From the NCBI GenBank assembly GCA_018806915.1, contig JAGKQI010000067.1, forward strand, positions 1-64,000: a DNA stretch of 64,000 bases, written 5' to 3'. Of this stretch, positions 42,367 to 53,138 are shown in pieces. Each line of letters starts with the position of its first letter. Positions within the stretch are counted from its first letter, which is position 1. This DNA is from Phytophthora colocasiae (Eukaryota > Oomycota > Peronosporomycetes > Peronosporales > Peronosporaceae). The notes below the pieces were generated by a model. It made no database searches. It was not told the origin of the DNA and saw only the letters and a list, made by a program, of their open reading frames with translations. The position numbers and the translations under genes were made by a program.

Positions 42367-43955
42367 ATGGGCAACAAGAAGCGTGGCGCGAACGACCGAC
42401 GCCATGTGCGGGGCGTCCCGGGGAGGGCACCTGCAGCACGCGAGCGTCGTCTCATCCGAAACAAGGAGAAAGAACTTCGTGCGGTCATCCTCCATTTGCG
42501 CTCGCTGGAACGCGGCCACAATGTCGCAACTGTGGAAAATCGCGATGAGTGCTTCCGCCAAGTACGCCGGTTGGCGGTGACACCGAAAGGCCTGGTTTCA
42601 GAAGAATTCCGCAAGGAGTTGTGGCCATACCTACTGAGCGCTGGTACATCAGTGCAGAACGGACAAGCTACTGCCGGGAACGGCTCAGTGGAAGCCCACC
42701 GAGACGCTGGGCAGGTTGAAAAGGATGTGGAGCGATCTTTGTGGCACTATGACATCCTGCAAGGACTAAAAGACAGTGAGCGGCGCGTGAAGAGGCGAGC
42801 CCTGACACAGATTATCATGGACGTTCTGAACGCCAACGACGAGTTGTTTTACTTCCAAGGATACCACGATATTGTTTCGGTGTTTTTGCTCACGCTCGGC
42901 AACTCGAAGACCACGCTACAAGCTGTCCAAAACGTCAGCAGTACATATCAGCGTGAACCAATGCGGTCAGGCTTCGAGCGAGTGATGGCAACGACCAGGT
43001 TATTGTTTCCATTGCTGGATGCTGCGGACGAGGAACTCTTTCAACACTTACGTGAATCTGGGGTACAGTCGCTCATTGGTGCATTTCATAATATCTACTT
43101 AGTCGTGCTGACGAATGACGTTGTGCCTATTGTTTGCTTGATGTAGGTGGAACCGTTCTTCGCGTTGCCGTGGATGATCACGTGGTTTGCACACCAATTG
43201 AAGCGGTTCGAAGACGTTGCCCGACTGTTTGATGTATTTCTCGTGTCTCATCCACTTTTCAGTCTTTACGTGTCTGCCGCGGTACGTAGCGCTGCGGTTT
43301 GCATCGTTTTAGCCTTTCATATCTAAACTGTTTCTTGTCTCTTTGTAGGTTTTACTCACAGCAAGAGAGAAGATATTGCGGTGTGAGCTCGATTTTGGCA
43401 CAATGCACGGAATGCTGTCGAACCTACCACTTACGATGGACGTCGAAAAGGTCATTGCTCGCGGTCTTGTTTTGTTCCACCAGCTACCGCCAGAGAAGCT
43501 CCGACAGCTTAGTGGTGTGGAAATGAGCTCAGTGTACGTCACGTGCAAGTTTTCAACGCAATGATTGAAGAACTGAGTTTGTATGCAGTGAAACTATGTA
43601 CTTCCAGTGTCCGTTCGAGTACCAACCGTGGACCAGTGTGGCCAAACCGATGCTAAAGGATGTTCCAGCGCTGCCACCTCGACGATCAAGGTCTGCTGGG
43701 TCGTCTTCCTTTCCCACTGTATCACGTAGACCATTCATTCACTGATTATTTTTTGTCTTTCATTGACCAGAAGTGGCGATAAGATCAACTTCGCGTTAGG
43801 TTCTTGGCAGGTAAGTTAACAATCGGCTCTCTGGAACATGCGTTGATCAGCTCACTCTTTCTCTGTAGGCTTCTATCGTTACAACAGTGGCGGTTGGTGT
43901 CGTAGCAGTAGCATCAGCGTATGCTTTTCGTGATCGAATTGGGATGAGGATGTGA
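42367..43955 (+). CDS. TBC1D20: TBC domain Rab GTPase-activating protein, TBC1D20/Gyp8 type
   Basis: Accelerates GTP hydrolysis by a Rab, in the family typically Rab1 at the ER-Golgi boundary. Six exons: 42367-43062, 43147-43281, 43349-43533, 43589-43690, 43771-43810, 43869-43955; 414 residues. The TBC domain starts with the Arg-containing motif around VERSLWHYDILQG and has the Gln finger in FYFQGYHDIVSVFLL. The next exon supplies VEPFFALPWMITWFAHQL. The final exon encodes a hydrophobic helix (ASIVTTVAVGVVAVASAYAF) followed by a short basic end, matching the C-terminal ER anchor of TBC1D20 and Gyp8. In yeast and animal relatives the conserved Arg finger lies just before the N-terminal end of this region; here an Arg is in a similar position. 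The start at 42367 (MGNKKRG) is preferred over in-frame upstream ATGs. Confidence 0.88.
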
Positions 43956-44102
43956 GTTAAACACCAGCAACACCAACAACATCAGCGCAAGGACTTCATC
44001 GGAATAGAATACACGTTGAAATTATATAGAAGCAAAACTGTCGAGCTTGGATGCGAGTGATATCATCGCGGAATTAAGCGTTCATGGGCGGCATTAGGAT
44101 AG

Positions 44103-44858
44103 TTACGAGTCTTCGAAGAATAGATATTCTCGACAAACTGGGCAATTTGCGTCACGATTTAGCCACTCGAGTAAACAGCTCATGTGGAAGTTTGTACGGT
44201 TCATGCCGCAGTTGCACAGCGTGCGAACTTTTGGATTGCTCTGCGTTGGCAAAAACAGTATTAGATGATTAAACTACAACATTTGAAGCCAGCACTCACC
44301 TCGCAGAACGTGTCCAAGCACATGATGCATTCGAGATCAAGTTGACCCTCGTCAACCTACCGTAGACAATACCACCACAGATTAGCTCAGGCACTAGGAC
44401 AACTTCAAGGTAAGGAAAATAAATGCACTTACCACGCCTGTTACCTCTTGATAAGACCGCAGCAATCTTGACAGTTCTTCTGGTCGGGGCGAAGGAGTGG
44501 GCTGGTGGTTTGCATCTAGCCCCATGAGTCCCGTGCTGAGGCTGCGTCGCATGTGCTGCTCCTCTGTCTCCTTTTCCTCCTCCTCCTCCTCCTCCACATT
44601 CCTGTCCACGTCTACCATGATCCCAGCAGCGACAGTTGACCCTGTCCGCTTTAATACGCCTCGCTGGTTGCTCCTTCCGACCGAGTTGGTCCTAGGTCTG
44701 GCGCCGAGCAGCTCATGTGATTCCTGCGAATCCACAATTAGTTCCAGCTCTTGGTCGCTGTCGTCGTCGCCTCGCACCATGTCGACGGTATCAAGGTCGT
44801 CAGACTGCCGCCGCTGATACTTGGGCGGATGCTCCAGACACGAGCAACGCTGACCCAT
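44103..44858 (-). CDS. RING finger protein with dual lipidation signal, putative E3 ubiquitin ligase
   Basis: Three exons read from 44858: 44433-44858, 44300-44356, 44103-44240; 206 residues. The start MGQRCSC has Gly2 and Ser6 for N-myristoylation, plus Cys5 and Cys7 for palmitoylation, so membrane attachment is likely. A long acidic, disordered middle (run of Glu near residue 95) leads to a C-terminal RING assembled across both splices: CIMCLDTFC, then LCNCG, FHMSCLLEWL, and CPVCREYLF. The ligand order is C-C-C-C-H-C-C-C-like with the His in FHMSC. The last exon ends soon after the finger. It is likely an E3 ligase at the plasma membrane or endosomes; partner E2 and substrates unknown. Introns are 76 and 59 bp. 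It is divergent from the DUF2817 gene. Confidence 0.82.
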
Positions 44859-45310
44859 GGCGTCGATAGGCCGCTGCAGCTAAAGTGCGGTAGACGTCGT
44901 CGTCCTCCTCGCCTGATAATCGCTACGTCGGACCAGGAGTCGCTTTACTTTTTTTCTAAAGTGTTTTCTTTTAAAAGAAAGTAATTATTAGGGGTTAACG
45001 CTTTAATACCGCGCTAGCCAATCAGCGGCCAGTAGCGGTGTTGACGTAGCGGTGGTTGGGGCCCTCGCCAATTTGATCCCGTAATCAGTGCTTTATATCG
45101 GTGGCGCGCTCGCTGCAAGCGCTTCTCCACTGTGAGGCGTGGAGGATATGTTCATGAAGATGCCTTCTAATTGTATGCCAAGTTTCGGCAAGTTTCGCCG
45201 CTTGCTTCGTTATAATGGGCTCGCTGTCGCCTGCACATATTGCACAACTGTTAAACATTATTATAGATTATTGCAGTGAATATACTTTATTATAGATTAT
45301 TGCAGTGAAT
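44859..45310. promoter_or_regulatory. Divergent upstream region of RING and DUF2817 genes
   Basis: 452 bases between two start codons facing away. It contains CCAAT (near 45019) and, at its right end, a 29-base tandem duplication that reaches the DUF2817 start codon. No other features are visible. Confidence 0.4.
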
Positions 45311-45313
45311 ATG
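45258..45313 (+). repeat. 29-bp tandem duplication at a start codon
   Basis: Two copies of a unit containing TTATAGATTATTGCAGTGAA, offset by 29 bases (45258 and 45287). The first ends in AATATAC and the second in AATATGC. Thus a single A-to-G difference makes the ATG at 45311 only in the second copy. Confidence 0.85.
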
Positions 45314-46555
45314 CTAATGATGCACGGAAGCGGAGCGATATCTATTGTGCTGGTGGCACTGCTAGTGCACGCCTACAACGACTTTGCACCTGTGGACTCG
45401 TACCTCCCCCTTTCCTCTGCCAATATCAGCGTCGAAACTCATTTCAGCAGCTCGTACTATGAAGCGCGATCACTTTTCCGCTCTCGCGCGGAGGTGGCGG
45501 GTGCTAAACTCTTCTCGCTTCCTCTTGAGCATCTCAAGTCGTTAGATTTGACGCTGGACATTGCAGTTCTCGAGGGATCAAGTGACCGTGTACTACTACA
45601 CATTTCAGGCACGCACGGAGTCGAGGGTTTCGCCGGAAGTGCTGTCCAGGCGGTGCTGCTGAAGCGAGAAAAAAGCCCCAGCTCTGCTCAGAACAAACCG
45701 ACTGTGATTTTTGTCCATGCACTCAATCCGTACGGGTTTGCACTACTACGTCGATTTAACGAAAATGGTGTGGACTTGAACCGAAATTGGCTTTCACCAG
45801 AGGAGTTTCAAGAGCGCCAAGCGAGAGACCCGAACCGACTGGGATACCTTGATGTCTACGAGTTGCTGAACCCGAAGGAATTGAGCGGCTTCAAGAACTG
45901 GTTCTGGGTCAAAGGGATCGCGCATTTGATCACTAAGGGTTTCGACGCTGTAAAAAAAGCGACAATTGGCGGGAACTACCGTTTCCCAACGACATTGTTT
46001 TACGGTGGAACCGAGCTGGAACCTAGCTTGGCATTGTTACAAGAGTTCCTGCAGAAGCATGTGAAGTTCGATGACCTGACAAAGTTTGCTATGGTGGATG
46101 TTCACACAGGGCTTGGACCTGCTGGTGTCGACACGCTAATGTTAGGAGAGGAGAGTGATATGGTAGCACGCAGTGTTTTCAGCGGCCCGGAGTATATGGA
46201 CAAAGTGGTATTCGTGCACGATAACGAAAACCCGGTCTCGCGTGGCTACGATGGTGTTGGTGGTTTTACGTTTGATGGAGTGGCAAAACTATTGGGTCCA
46301 CATACGAAAGGAAACGCACTTCTCTTCTGTCAAGAATTCGGGACAGTGCCTGGTGTGTTTATCCTGAAGGCGATGATTGAGGAAAACACCATTTATCATC
46401 ACAGTTCATCATCACCTGTACATCGTTTGCCCTACGCGCAAAAGCTCCGGGACGTGTTTTATCTTCATCAGAGCGATTCATGGAAGAGCGAGGTGCTTCG
46501 ACGTGGTATTGATGTATACGAACGACTTTACGCGTACATGTATTTGACTGCATAA
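45311..46555 (+). CDS. DUF2817 M14-like zinc hydrolase, secreted or membrane-anchored
   Basis: Single exon, 414 residues. It belongs to the DUF2817 family, which shares its fold with M14 carboxypeptidases and aspartoacylases. Predicted Zn ligands: His and Glu in SGTHGVEGFAGS, and His in DVHTGLGPAG. The NENGVDLNRNW stretch is the family's substrate-pocket motif with conserved Asn-Arg. A hydrophobic N-terminal segment (AISIVLVALLVHAY) is a signal peptide or anchor, so it acts in the secretory path or outside the cell. Start is the ATG at 45311; ATGs at 45317-45322 are alternatives within the same leader. A general catalytic Glu may be in LFCQEFGTVPG near the C-terminus. Substrate cannot be inferred. 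Confidence 0.82.
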   Translation: MLMMHGSGAISIVLVALLVHAYNDFAPVDSYLPLSSANISVETHFSSSYYEARSLFRSRAEVAGAKLFSLPLEHLKSLDLTLDIAVLEGSSDRVLLHISGTHGVEGFAGSAVQAVLLKREKSPSSAQNKPTVIFVHALNPYGFALLRRFNENGVDLNRNWLSPEEFQERQARDPNRLGYLDVYELLNPKELSGFKNWFWVKGIAHLITKGFDAVKKATIGGNYRFPTTLFYGGTELEPSLALLQEFLQKHVKFDDLTKFAMVDVHTGLGPAGVDTLMLGEESDMVARSVFSGPEYMDKVVFVHDNENPVSRGYDGVGGFTFDGVAKLLGPHTKGNALLFCQEFGTVPGVFILKAMIEENTIYHHSSSSPVHRLPYAQKLRDVFYLHQSDSWKSEVLRRGIDVYERLYAYMYLTA

Positions 46556-46744
46556 AGGCATCAAACATGTTGAAGGTGGTGCTGTAATCGCACTTAGCGA
46601 AAATGGTGTAGTGTACCCCACAGTGTCTCCCGTCTCCTATGATTGGTTAAAAAATCTATTTTCTGAATGACTGGCTGTTGACAGCGGTTTGGAGCCGCCT
46701 TCCTCAAAACTGCATCACTCGTTTATTCGCCATCTACGATCACC

Positions 46745-47911
46745 ATGCCCACCAAGAAGGTCAAGCGCACCACCACCACCACCACCACTAAGACCACTAA
46801 GTCGGTCAAGGTGTCGGCCGCCTCGAAGAAGGACCCACTTTTCGTGGCCACGCCCAAGAACTTCCGCAAGGGCGGTGACATTCAGGTATTTTGAAGCGCC
46901 GTCTCTTTCAGAAGAGTTCCTCCCCATTGTTTCGTCTTTTGTCCCTTCTTGAGGGACAGTAGGCGGACAATTCCACGCCCCTCAGTGATGACAGAGAAGA
47001 TGGAAGAGCCTTAAATGGCTCAACTGTCTTCGTCTCACTTGAGAACAGTGTAGCGGGTCCCCCACGACCGCAATGACACAAACTTGTGGTGGCAATTTCA
47101 TTTTTAGCAATGATTTGCGCCTCAAGGGTAAAGAACCTCGCTTTCTGCCGTGTTGTCATGCACTAGCTCACTTGTTTCTGGCGTGGAGGAGCTTTTCATC
47201 CCTCCACCCAGTCTTATTGCCATTTTAACTGACTTTTGTTTACTGTTTTGTTCCGATGATTAGCCCAAGCGTGACCTGTCCCGTTTCGTGCGCTGGCCGC
47301 GTTACGTGCGTCTGCAGCGTCAGCGCAAGATCCTGTACCAGCGTCTTAAGGTGCCGCCTTCGATCAACCAGTTCTCCAACACCGTGGAGAAGAACGTTGC
47401 CACGGACCTTTTCAAGCTGCTCCTGAAGTACCAGCCGGAGACCAAGGCTGCCAAGACCCTGCGTCTGCGCAACATCGCCGCCGGCAAGGAAGAGGCCTCG
47501 GCCCCGCCTGCCGTCGTGAAGTTCGGTCTTAACCACGTGACCTCGCTCATTGAGAACAAGAAGGCCAAGCTCGTGGTCATTGCCCACGACGTCGACCCCA
47601 TTGAGCTCGTGGTGTTCCTGCCCGCTCTGTGCCGTCAGTTCGACATCCCGTACTGCATCGTCAAGGGTAAGGCTCGTCTGGGCCAGCTCGTGCACCAGAA
47701 GAACGCCGCAGTTGTGGCTCTGACCCACGTGAACAAGGAGGACAAGGCCAAGTTCGACTCCCTGACGGAGACGTTCCACGCCAAGTTCAACGAGGACAAC
47801 ACGATTCGTCGCAAGTGGGGCGGTGGCATCATGGGCCTGAAGACCCAGAAGAAGCTGGAGCTGCGCGAGAAGGCGATCGCCGCTGAGGCTGCCAAGAAGG
47901 CCCAGTACTAA
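46745..47911 (+). CDS. RPL7A: 60S ribosomal protein eL8 (L7a)
   Basis: Component of the large ribosomal subunit. Two exons, 46745-46885 and 47264-47911, total 262 residues. The N-terminus is basic and Thr-rich ([19 protein letters not shown]), then [20 protein letters not shown] leads into exon 2 ([20 protein letters not shown]). The L7Ae-type RNA-binding core is clear: [48 protein letters not shown]. Length fits the family. Codon use is strongly biased to C-ending codons, as expected for a very highly expressed gene. The intron is 378 bp, several times longer than any other in the window. Sure identification. Confidence 0.97.
46886..47263 (+). other. Long intron of the eL8 gene
   Basis: 378 bp against about 60-90 bp for nearly all other introns here. 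It carries an exact C-box match (GTGATGA at 46985-46991) and a 7-bp stem near 47184-47208 (GTGGAGG pairing with CCTCCAC). No CTGA D box follows within a normal distance of the C box, so a C/D snoRNA is not established. Ribosomal protein introns are known hosts of snoRNAs, which is why it is worth listing. Confidence 0.35.
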
Positions 47912-48316
47912 GTTATGTACCGGGTTTAAAGCAGAGTGTGGCGTGGCCCGTCACCTCTTGGCTTTTTCATTCGTAGGTGCTCTCGCCAGGAGACTTTCCT
48001 GGTAAGCGTAATGGCTGAATAACACGCAAACTTCCTAAAAACTCATCGTGTACACAAAGGTCTTCATTCATTCCTAGTTGTTGATGCCTTCAAGAGGCTG
48101 TCGCGCTTGTGTTGACATTCCTCTGCAGCGCACGGTTATCCAAGTGAATCCTCGGTTTGGATACACTAGCTTCACTGCTATTTGGCGTGTCCCACAACAG
48201 TCTCTTCACTTGGGTTTTGTATACCGTAAAAAAACTGCTCTCCATTTTCGTCCGACCTTGAGTTAAGCGTTTCAGTGTTGAAAAGTTCGAGCAGGTCACA
48301 GGTCCTTTGCAGCGCA
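47912..48316. other. Intergenic region
   Basis: Holds the 3' flank of the eL8 gene and the upstream region of the F-BAR gene. No gene or repeat seen. Confidence 0.4.
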
Positions 48317-51300
48317 ATGGGTACGTTATGTCCTCTACACGCCCCTGCACTTAATTTCTACTTACTCGTGTATGTGTTCATGCAATTTTCTATGCAGAAG
48401 ACGAAGCGAATCTTCAGGTGGAAACGTCAGATGCTCCAGCAGAGATCAACCCTAGCAATAGCACAACTACACTCGGAGCCTCTCCACAAGGAGGTAATAA
48501 CAGCCCAACAGCAATGAGTGACAATGGATCCATAACGCCGCCCCATCCTGCTCCTACCGAAGAAACGTACTCCATAGACCTCTTTCGGGCCTTCCCGAAA
48601 GTCTGCCAAAAGGCCAAGAGCGGCATGCAGCTCTGCCAGGCCGTGTCAGCGTTTATTATGGAACGAGCTGGACTAGAGAGCCACTACGCACAGTCGCTGA
48701 TGAAACTTGCACAGTAAGGAGACTATTGATGTCGATGCCTTTACAATTCGAGATTATTAACTTTTCTTGTCTGTTGAAAGGAGTGCAAAAGCTGAAGACT
48801 GGTCCGAGCAGCTCACGGTATGCTGGGCTACTTTCCAGGAGGCCACTGAGCATTTAGCTCAAGAGCGCTGGGCATTTGCACAGACTCTGCAGACGGCCAT
48901 TGCTCCGGGTGTGAAAGCATTTGCGGCCCAACAGGACACTCAGGTGCAACGACTAATTGCAGGTTTGTTGATATCATTGCCATCATATCACGTAGACAAC
49001 GTAAAGGCTTATTAAATTGCTTTTTGTGACTGAAGAGGGGACAAAAGTGCGCTGGGCTCAACAGCAGATGACCTCTTCGATGGACAAAGCAAGAGAAAAG
49101 TACGAGCGCAAGTGCCAAGAAGCGATCGCAGCGATGCGGAAAAACGATGCAGCTGAGATCAACTCCACTTCATCAGACTCGTCGTTAGACGAAGTCTCTG
49201 CGTCAAAGGAGCTGACTGACAAATTAGCGGCTGGTGCGGGTCAACTGCTAACGAAGATGTGGGATACCACATCGGCCTTTGGACGGAACCCGTTGGAGCG
49301 ACAGAGATCCAAGTTGTATGGCTGTCTTGGAGATGTTATTGCTGCAGAGAAGCACTACATCCAGACGGTGGAGTATACCAACGCACAGCGCTTAATCTTC
49401 GAGCGTGAAATCAAAGAGAACCTGCACGCTTTCCAGCTTACAGATGAGCAGCGCCTAGAATACCTCCGAGATGTTCTACTGCGCATGCAAAAGGCATTTA
49501 TCGCCATGTTTTCGCGATCCCAGCAATTCGTCGAGAGGATGAAAGCCAGTGTCACTGAAGTTGACGAGCTGGGTAAGCAGACTACTTCAATTCCTTGATA
49601 CTATGCCGAAGTACTAATGCTACAGTGTCTTTTTGTAATTCTAGTGGACATAGAAAAAGGTTTCCAGAGCCTTGGAAGTCAAGAAGAGGTGGATGTTGAT
49701 CGAGCAGACTTGTCAATCAATCCCTTCTACCTGCGAATGACGCATATCCAGGCGATGTCAGATACTGGACAACGAATGATTGGAGTTATTAATTCCGTCG
49801 TTACCGAGTACATTGCAAGTGAGGTTCGCTTCTCCCAAGCACTTCGTAAGCTACTTCGAACGCATGAGCATGGTGGGACGTCTTCGTCTTCAGACCTCTT
49901 TGGTACATCTTCGCCCAGTGCGAATATGACTTTCTTGGCCGACGAAGGTGCAACAATGGCGAATGGTTGGATGGCGGTGAAGGACCAAGTGAAACTACTT
50001 TTGGAGGTTCATCAGGTACGATACCAAATTGTGCCCAGCTTATCTAAAGTATCGTTTATTGATCATATGGTTACTTTTGCTGTTAGGAATTCCAATCGCT
50101 CCTTGCTGAACCTGTATCGTTGAGCCTTGCCACGATGAAGAACGAGTATGAAAGTGTTCGAGTCTCAACTCAAGACAACTTTCTGAAGGCACACGCGACA
50201 TTATGCAACGAAGCAGCTGCGCACAAGAAGCTCCAGCACAAACTGGATACGAAATCACGGGACTTCGCGTTGATATTTTCTAATTTACCAGGCTCAACAC
50301 CCGTCAGTGCCAATTCGTTAGGCATTGAGGTCGCTCAAGCCTTAAAAGTGTTGAGTGCCAATTTGCGTTTATTCAACGAGAAAGAGAGGCGGTCTGAAGC
50401 GAAACTCCGTCAGCTTGCAGAAGAGATACGTCTATTGCAAGGTCAAGTTATAGACAGCAGCAAGTCTTTACGTCAGACGTACCAGATTTACGTTCAGGTT
50501 CGTTGGTTGTTGGGAATCTATGTTCTACCTTGTCTTTTATCTAACGTAGAGCTTGTCTTAACAGGAAATTGAAGTGTTTATCTCGACGTGTATGAAAAAC
50601 GAGAAATATCGCCTCCAAGTCAGCAAGAACTCCCTGCAATCTCTGGCAAAAGCCATCGAGCACATGCTGCGAGGTGGAACCGCGGTGGGAAACAAGGCTT
50701 TGCTGGAGTTTGAGAAGATTGACCCAAGCGGAGACATGGCCGAGTTTATTCGAATTAATCGGCAACCGTACCAACGAAGCAAGCGCGTTGTACCTGCTTA
50801 CCACGGGAACGACAACTTGAAAGAAGCAATGCGGGAATATCTCGCATCACTTGGAGCCCCTGGGTCAGAAAATGGCGACAAGAATCCTCGGAGCCCCAGC
50901 AACAGAAGTCCGTCTTGTTCGTTTCCTAGCAATGATACGATCGTGTCGCCTGAGAAGAAATACCCGCGTGTGAGTAAGGTGGCACTCGAAAAGAAATTTT
51001 CTCGTGCAAATTTCTTACCAACAGACAGTCAGACAACAGCCCAAACGAACGACGACGTTGCTGATGACAGCCTCTCCATTGGGGACGAAAGTGCGAGCTC
51101 TGGGGTCGAACAAGTTGAGGAATTTGCCGAAGCGCAGCCACTTGGCGTTTCTGACTTTCAAAAGAAATTCAAGGTAAGCGCTGGAAGTTTTCCCATAGCT
51201 TTAAAAACTCATGTACTAACCGCTGATGCTGTGTCACTCAAATGTAAGCTGGATTCTCCCGAGCAAGTCGTCGAAAGCTTTTCCTGTGCTCTGTACCTCT

Positions 51301-53006
51301 CGAACTTCCCGTTTCACGGGCGGCTTTATCTAACGCGGAACCGAATGTGTTTTTCTGGATGGAGAGACACAATTTTCGTACGCTGCATCATACACTTTTG
51401 CCAAATGGATATAGGATCTGACTTCTGTAAATGTCGTTGTTTGCAGGTTGCTTCATTCTCCGAGATCGCTCAGATGGAGAAGAAAAACACAGCTCTGATC
51501 GTACCCAATGCGATTGAGGTTTGTTACGTACTATCATGTATGTTGCAGTGTGTTTGAAACCTCATGCTCGTGTTGGTTGAACGGCAGTTTACCATTAGAG
51601 GAGAGAAGGTGTTCTTCACATCATTTGTGTTTCGGTAAGCACTCACGTGCTTAGTTTTGATTGGTCTCAGTTATTGAGCATTTCTACATATTACAGTGAC
51701 GAGTGTTTCCAAAGTATTCAACAGTTGCGCTCCATCAAGAAGGAGACTGAAGAACTGTTGTCCGATCCCTCAAGGCAACCCGACAAGAATACAGAAAAGA
51801 AAACAACGAGTGAAGAGGAGCCAAAACTACGAAGTAGTTCCAACGGCCTCGCTGCTGTTGCCCCTACTCCAGAATTGGCCCCAGCAAACATTGCAGAAGC
51901 AACTGTTGCAGAGAGCAATCGCCCCACATCGGAATCTGTTGCATCAACAACGCCTCTTGTGATTCCAGAAATGGATATACTACTAGGTGAGTATGATTTA
52001 CTACTAGACGAAGAGGTGGCATTCAGGTACGAAATGCTGGGAAAGCTACCAGAAAAAGCACTTGAATTAACCTGTGAATTTCTCTGCTTGTAGTGTGGAG
52101 ACTGCGTTCTCGAAGTTATGGATTCAGTCAGACACTTTCGCGAAAAGTATTCTTGATGCAGCCGGCGCTACGAACGTCTCTCTCCCTGTGTGGGATGTGA
52201 AATCCGTTTCGTACACGGCAGTGACCAAGCCGGGCATGTTTGATGGTTCCCGCCTTGTATCGTATACTCACAACAAAAAGTATATGGTAGGCCCAAGCGT
52301 TATACCGACTTCCCAAACCCAGCGCTACGCGTATACACCCGGCAACCGCCTCGTTGTGAGCACAACAACGTGCGTATCCGATGTTCCGTACTGCGACTAC
52401 TTCCGAGTAGAACATCGATGGGTCTTCAGTACTACGAAGAAGAAAGGTGCTTGCTCGATGCAGGTCGGACTTCGCGTACAATGGTCGAAAAGCACGTGGC
52501 TGAAGAAACAGGTATGCAGTAGTTATCTGGTTCATGTTTGAGAGTGCGTTGCTAACTGTGTACTGTTAACATAGATTGAAAGCACAACAGTTTCCGAAGC
52601 AAAGGAAGCGATAAAAACATGGCTTAGTGCTGCTCTGCATGCAACCAAACAGCCGACAGCAACCGGCGGTACAGTTGACTCTCTTTCTCCAGCAAGTATA
52701 TCCACAACAGTGTCATCCTCTGGTGCAATGCAAGACGATTCTCTGTCCAAGGTGAATTCACAGACTGCAGTGACGGCAGGTTCACTTTCTGTGCTTAGCC
52801 ATGGCGGTCTTCCAACCCAGCTTCACCCAACTATTCAAGTCGCAATTGTCATTTGTGCACTGATGTTCGTCTACACCATGTATCGAGTTTGCGCTGCGAT
52901 GGATCAAATGCAAGTATTGACGAGAGAATCCCTGCTTCAGCAGCGGCAACAGCAGGAAATACTCATGGAGCTTTTGCAGCAGCTTGGGAATACGAGAGAA
53001 AAGTAA
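48317..53006 (+). CDS. F-BAR/GRAM/VASt/transmembrane protein, putative sterol-transfer contact-site protein
   Basis: Thirteen exons: 48317-48320, 48398-48713, 48781-48962, 49036-49572, 49645-50015, 50087-50497, 50565-51173, 51249-51377, 51447-51518, 51588-51634, 51697-52026, 52094-52511, 52575-53006; 1285 residues. Exon 1 codes only ATGG. An F-BAR/FCH-like region starts at about residue 38 (SIDLFRAFPKVC, SAFIMERAGLESHYAQSLMK), with long coiled-coil helices to about 700. A GRAM domain at about 805-900 reads DSPEQVVESFSCALY, GRLYLTRNRMCFSGW, EKKNTALIVPNAIE. A VASt (Aster) domain covers about 995-1145 (SVETAFSKLWIQSD, RTLVSYTHNKKYMV-like region, FRVEHRWVF). One transmembrane helix lies near 1228-1246, then a coiled tail. 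GRAM-VASt-TM is the layout of GRAMD1 and yeast Lam proteins, which move sterol between plasma membrane and ER. Function is inferred from layout. Confidence 0.85.
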
Positions 53007-53138
53007 TTCTACTTTCAATACCATTGAAAGGTTATGATCGACAAGAACAAACTGGTTCACGCTTCCGAATAACGTTTTCTCTATTGACTATACCCTCCTT
53101 CTTCCTCCTCCTAAAGGGCAAGAGTACCAAGTAAGTAC

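Noticed and set aside
46985..46991. Definite C/D snoRNA in the eL8 intron
   Set aside because: The C box is exact but no CTGA D box lies within about 200 bases downstream, so it stays a hint only.
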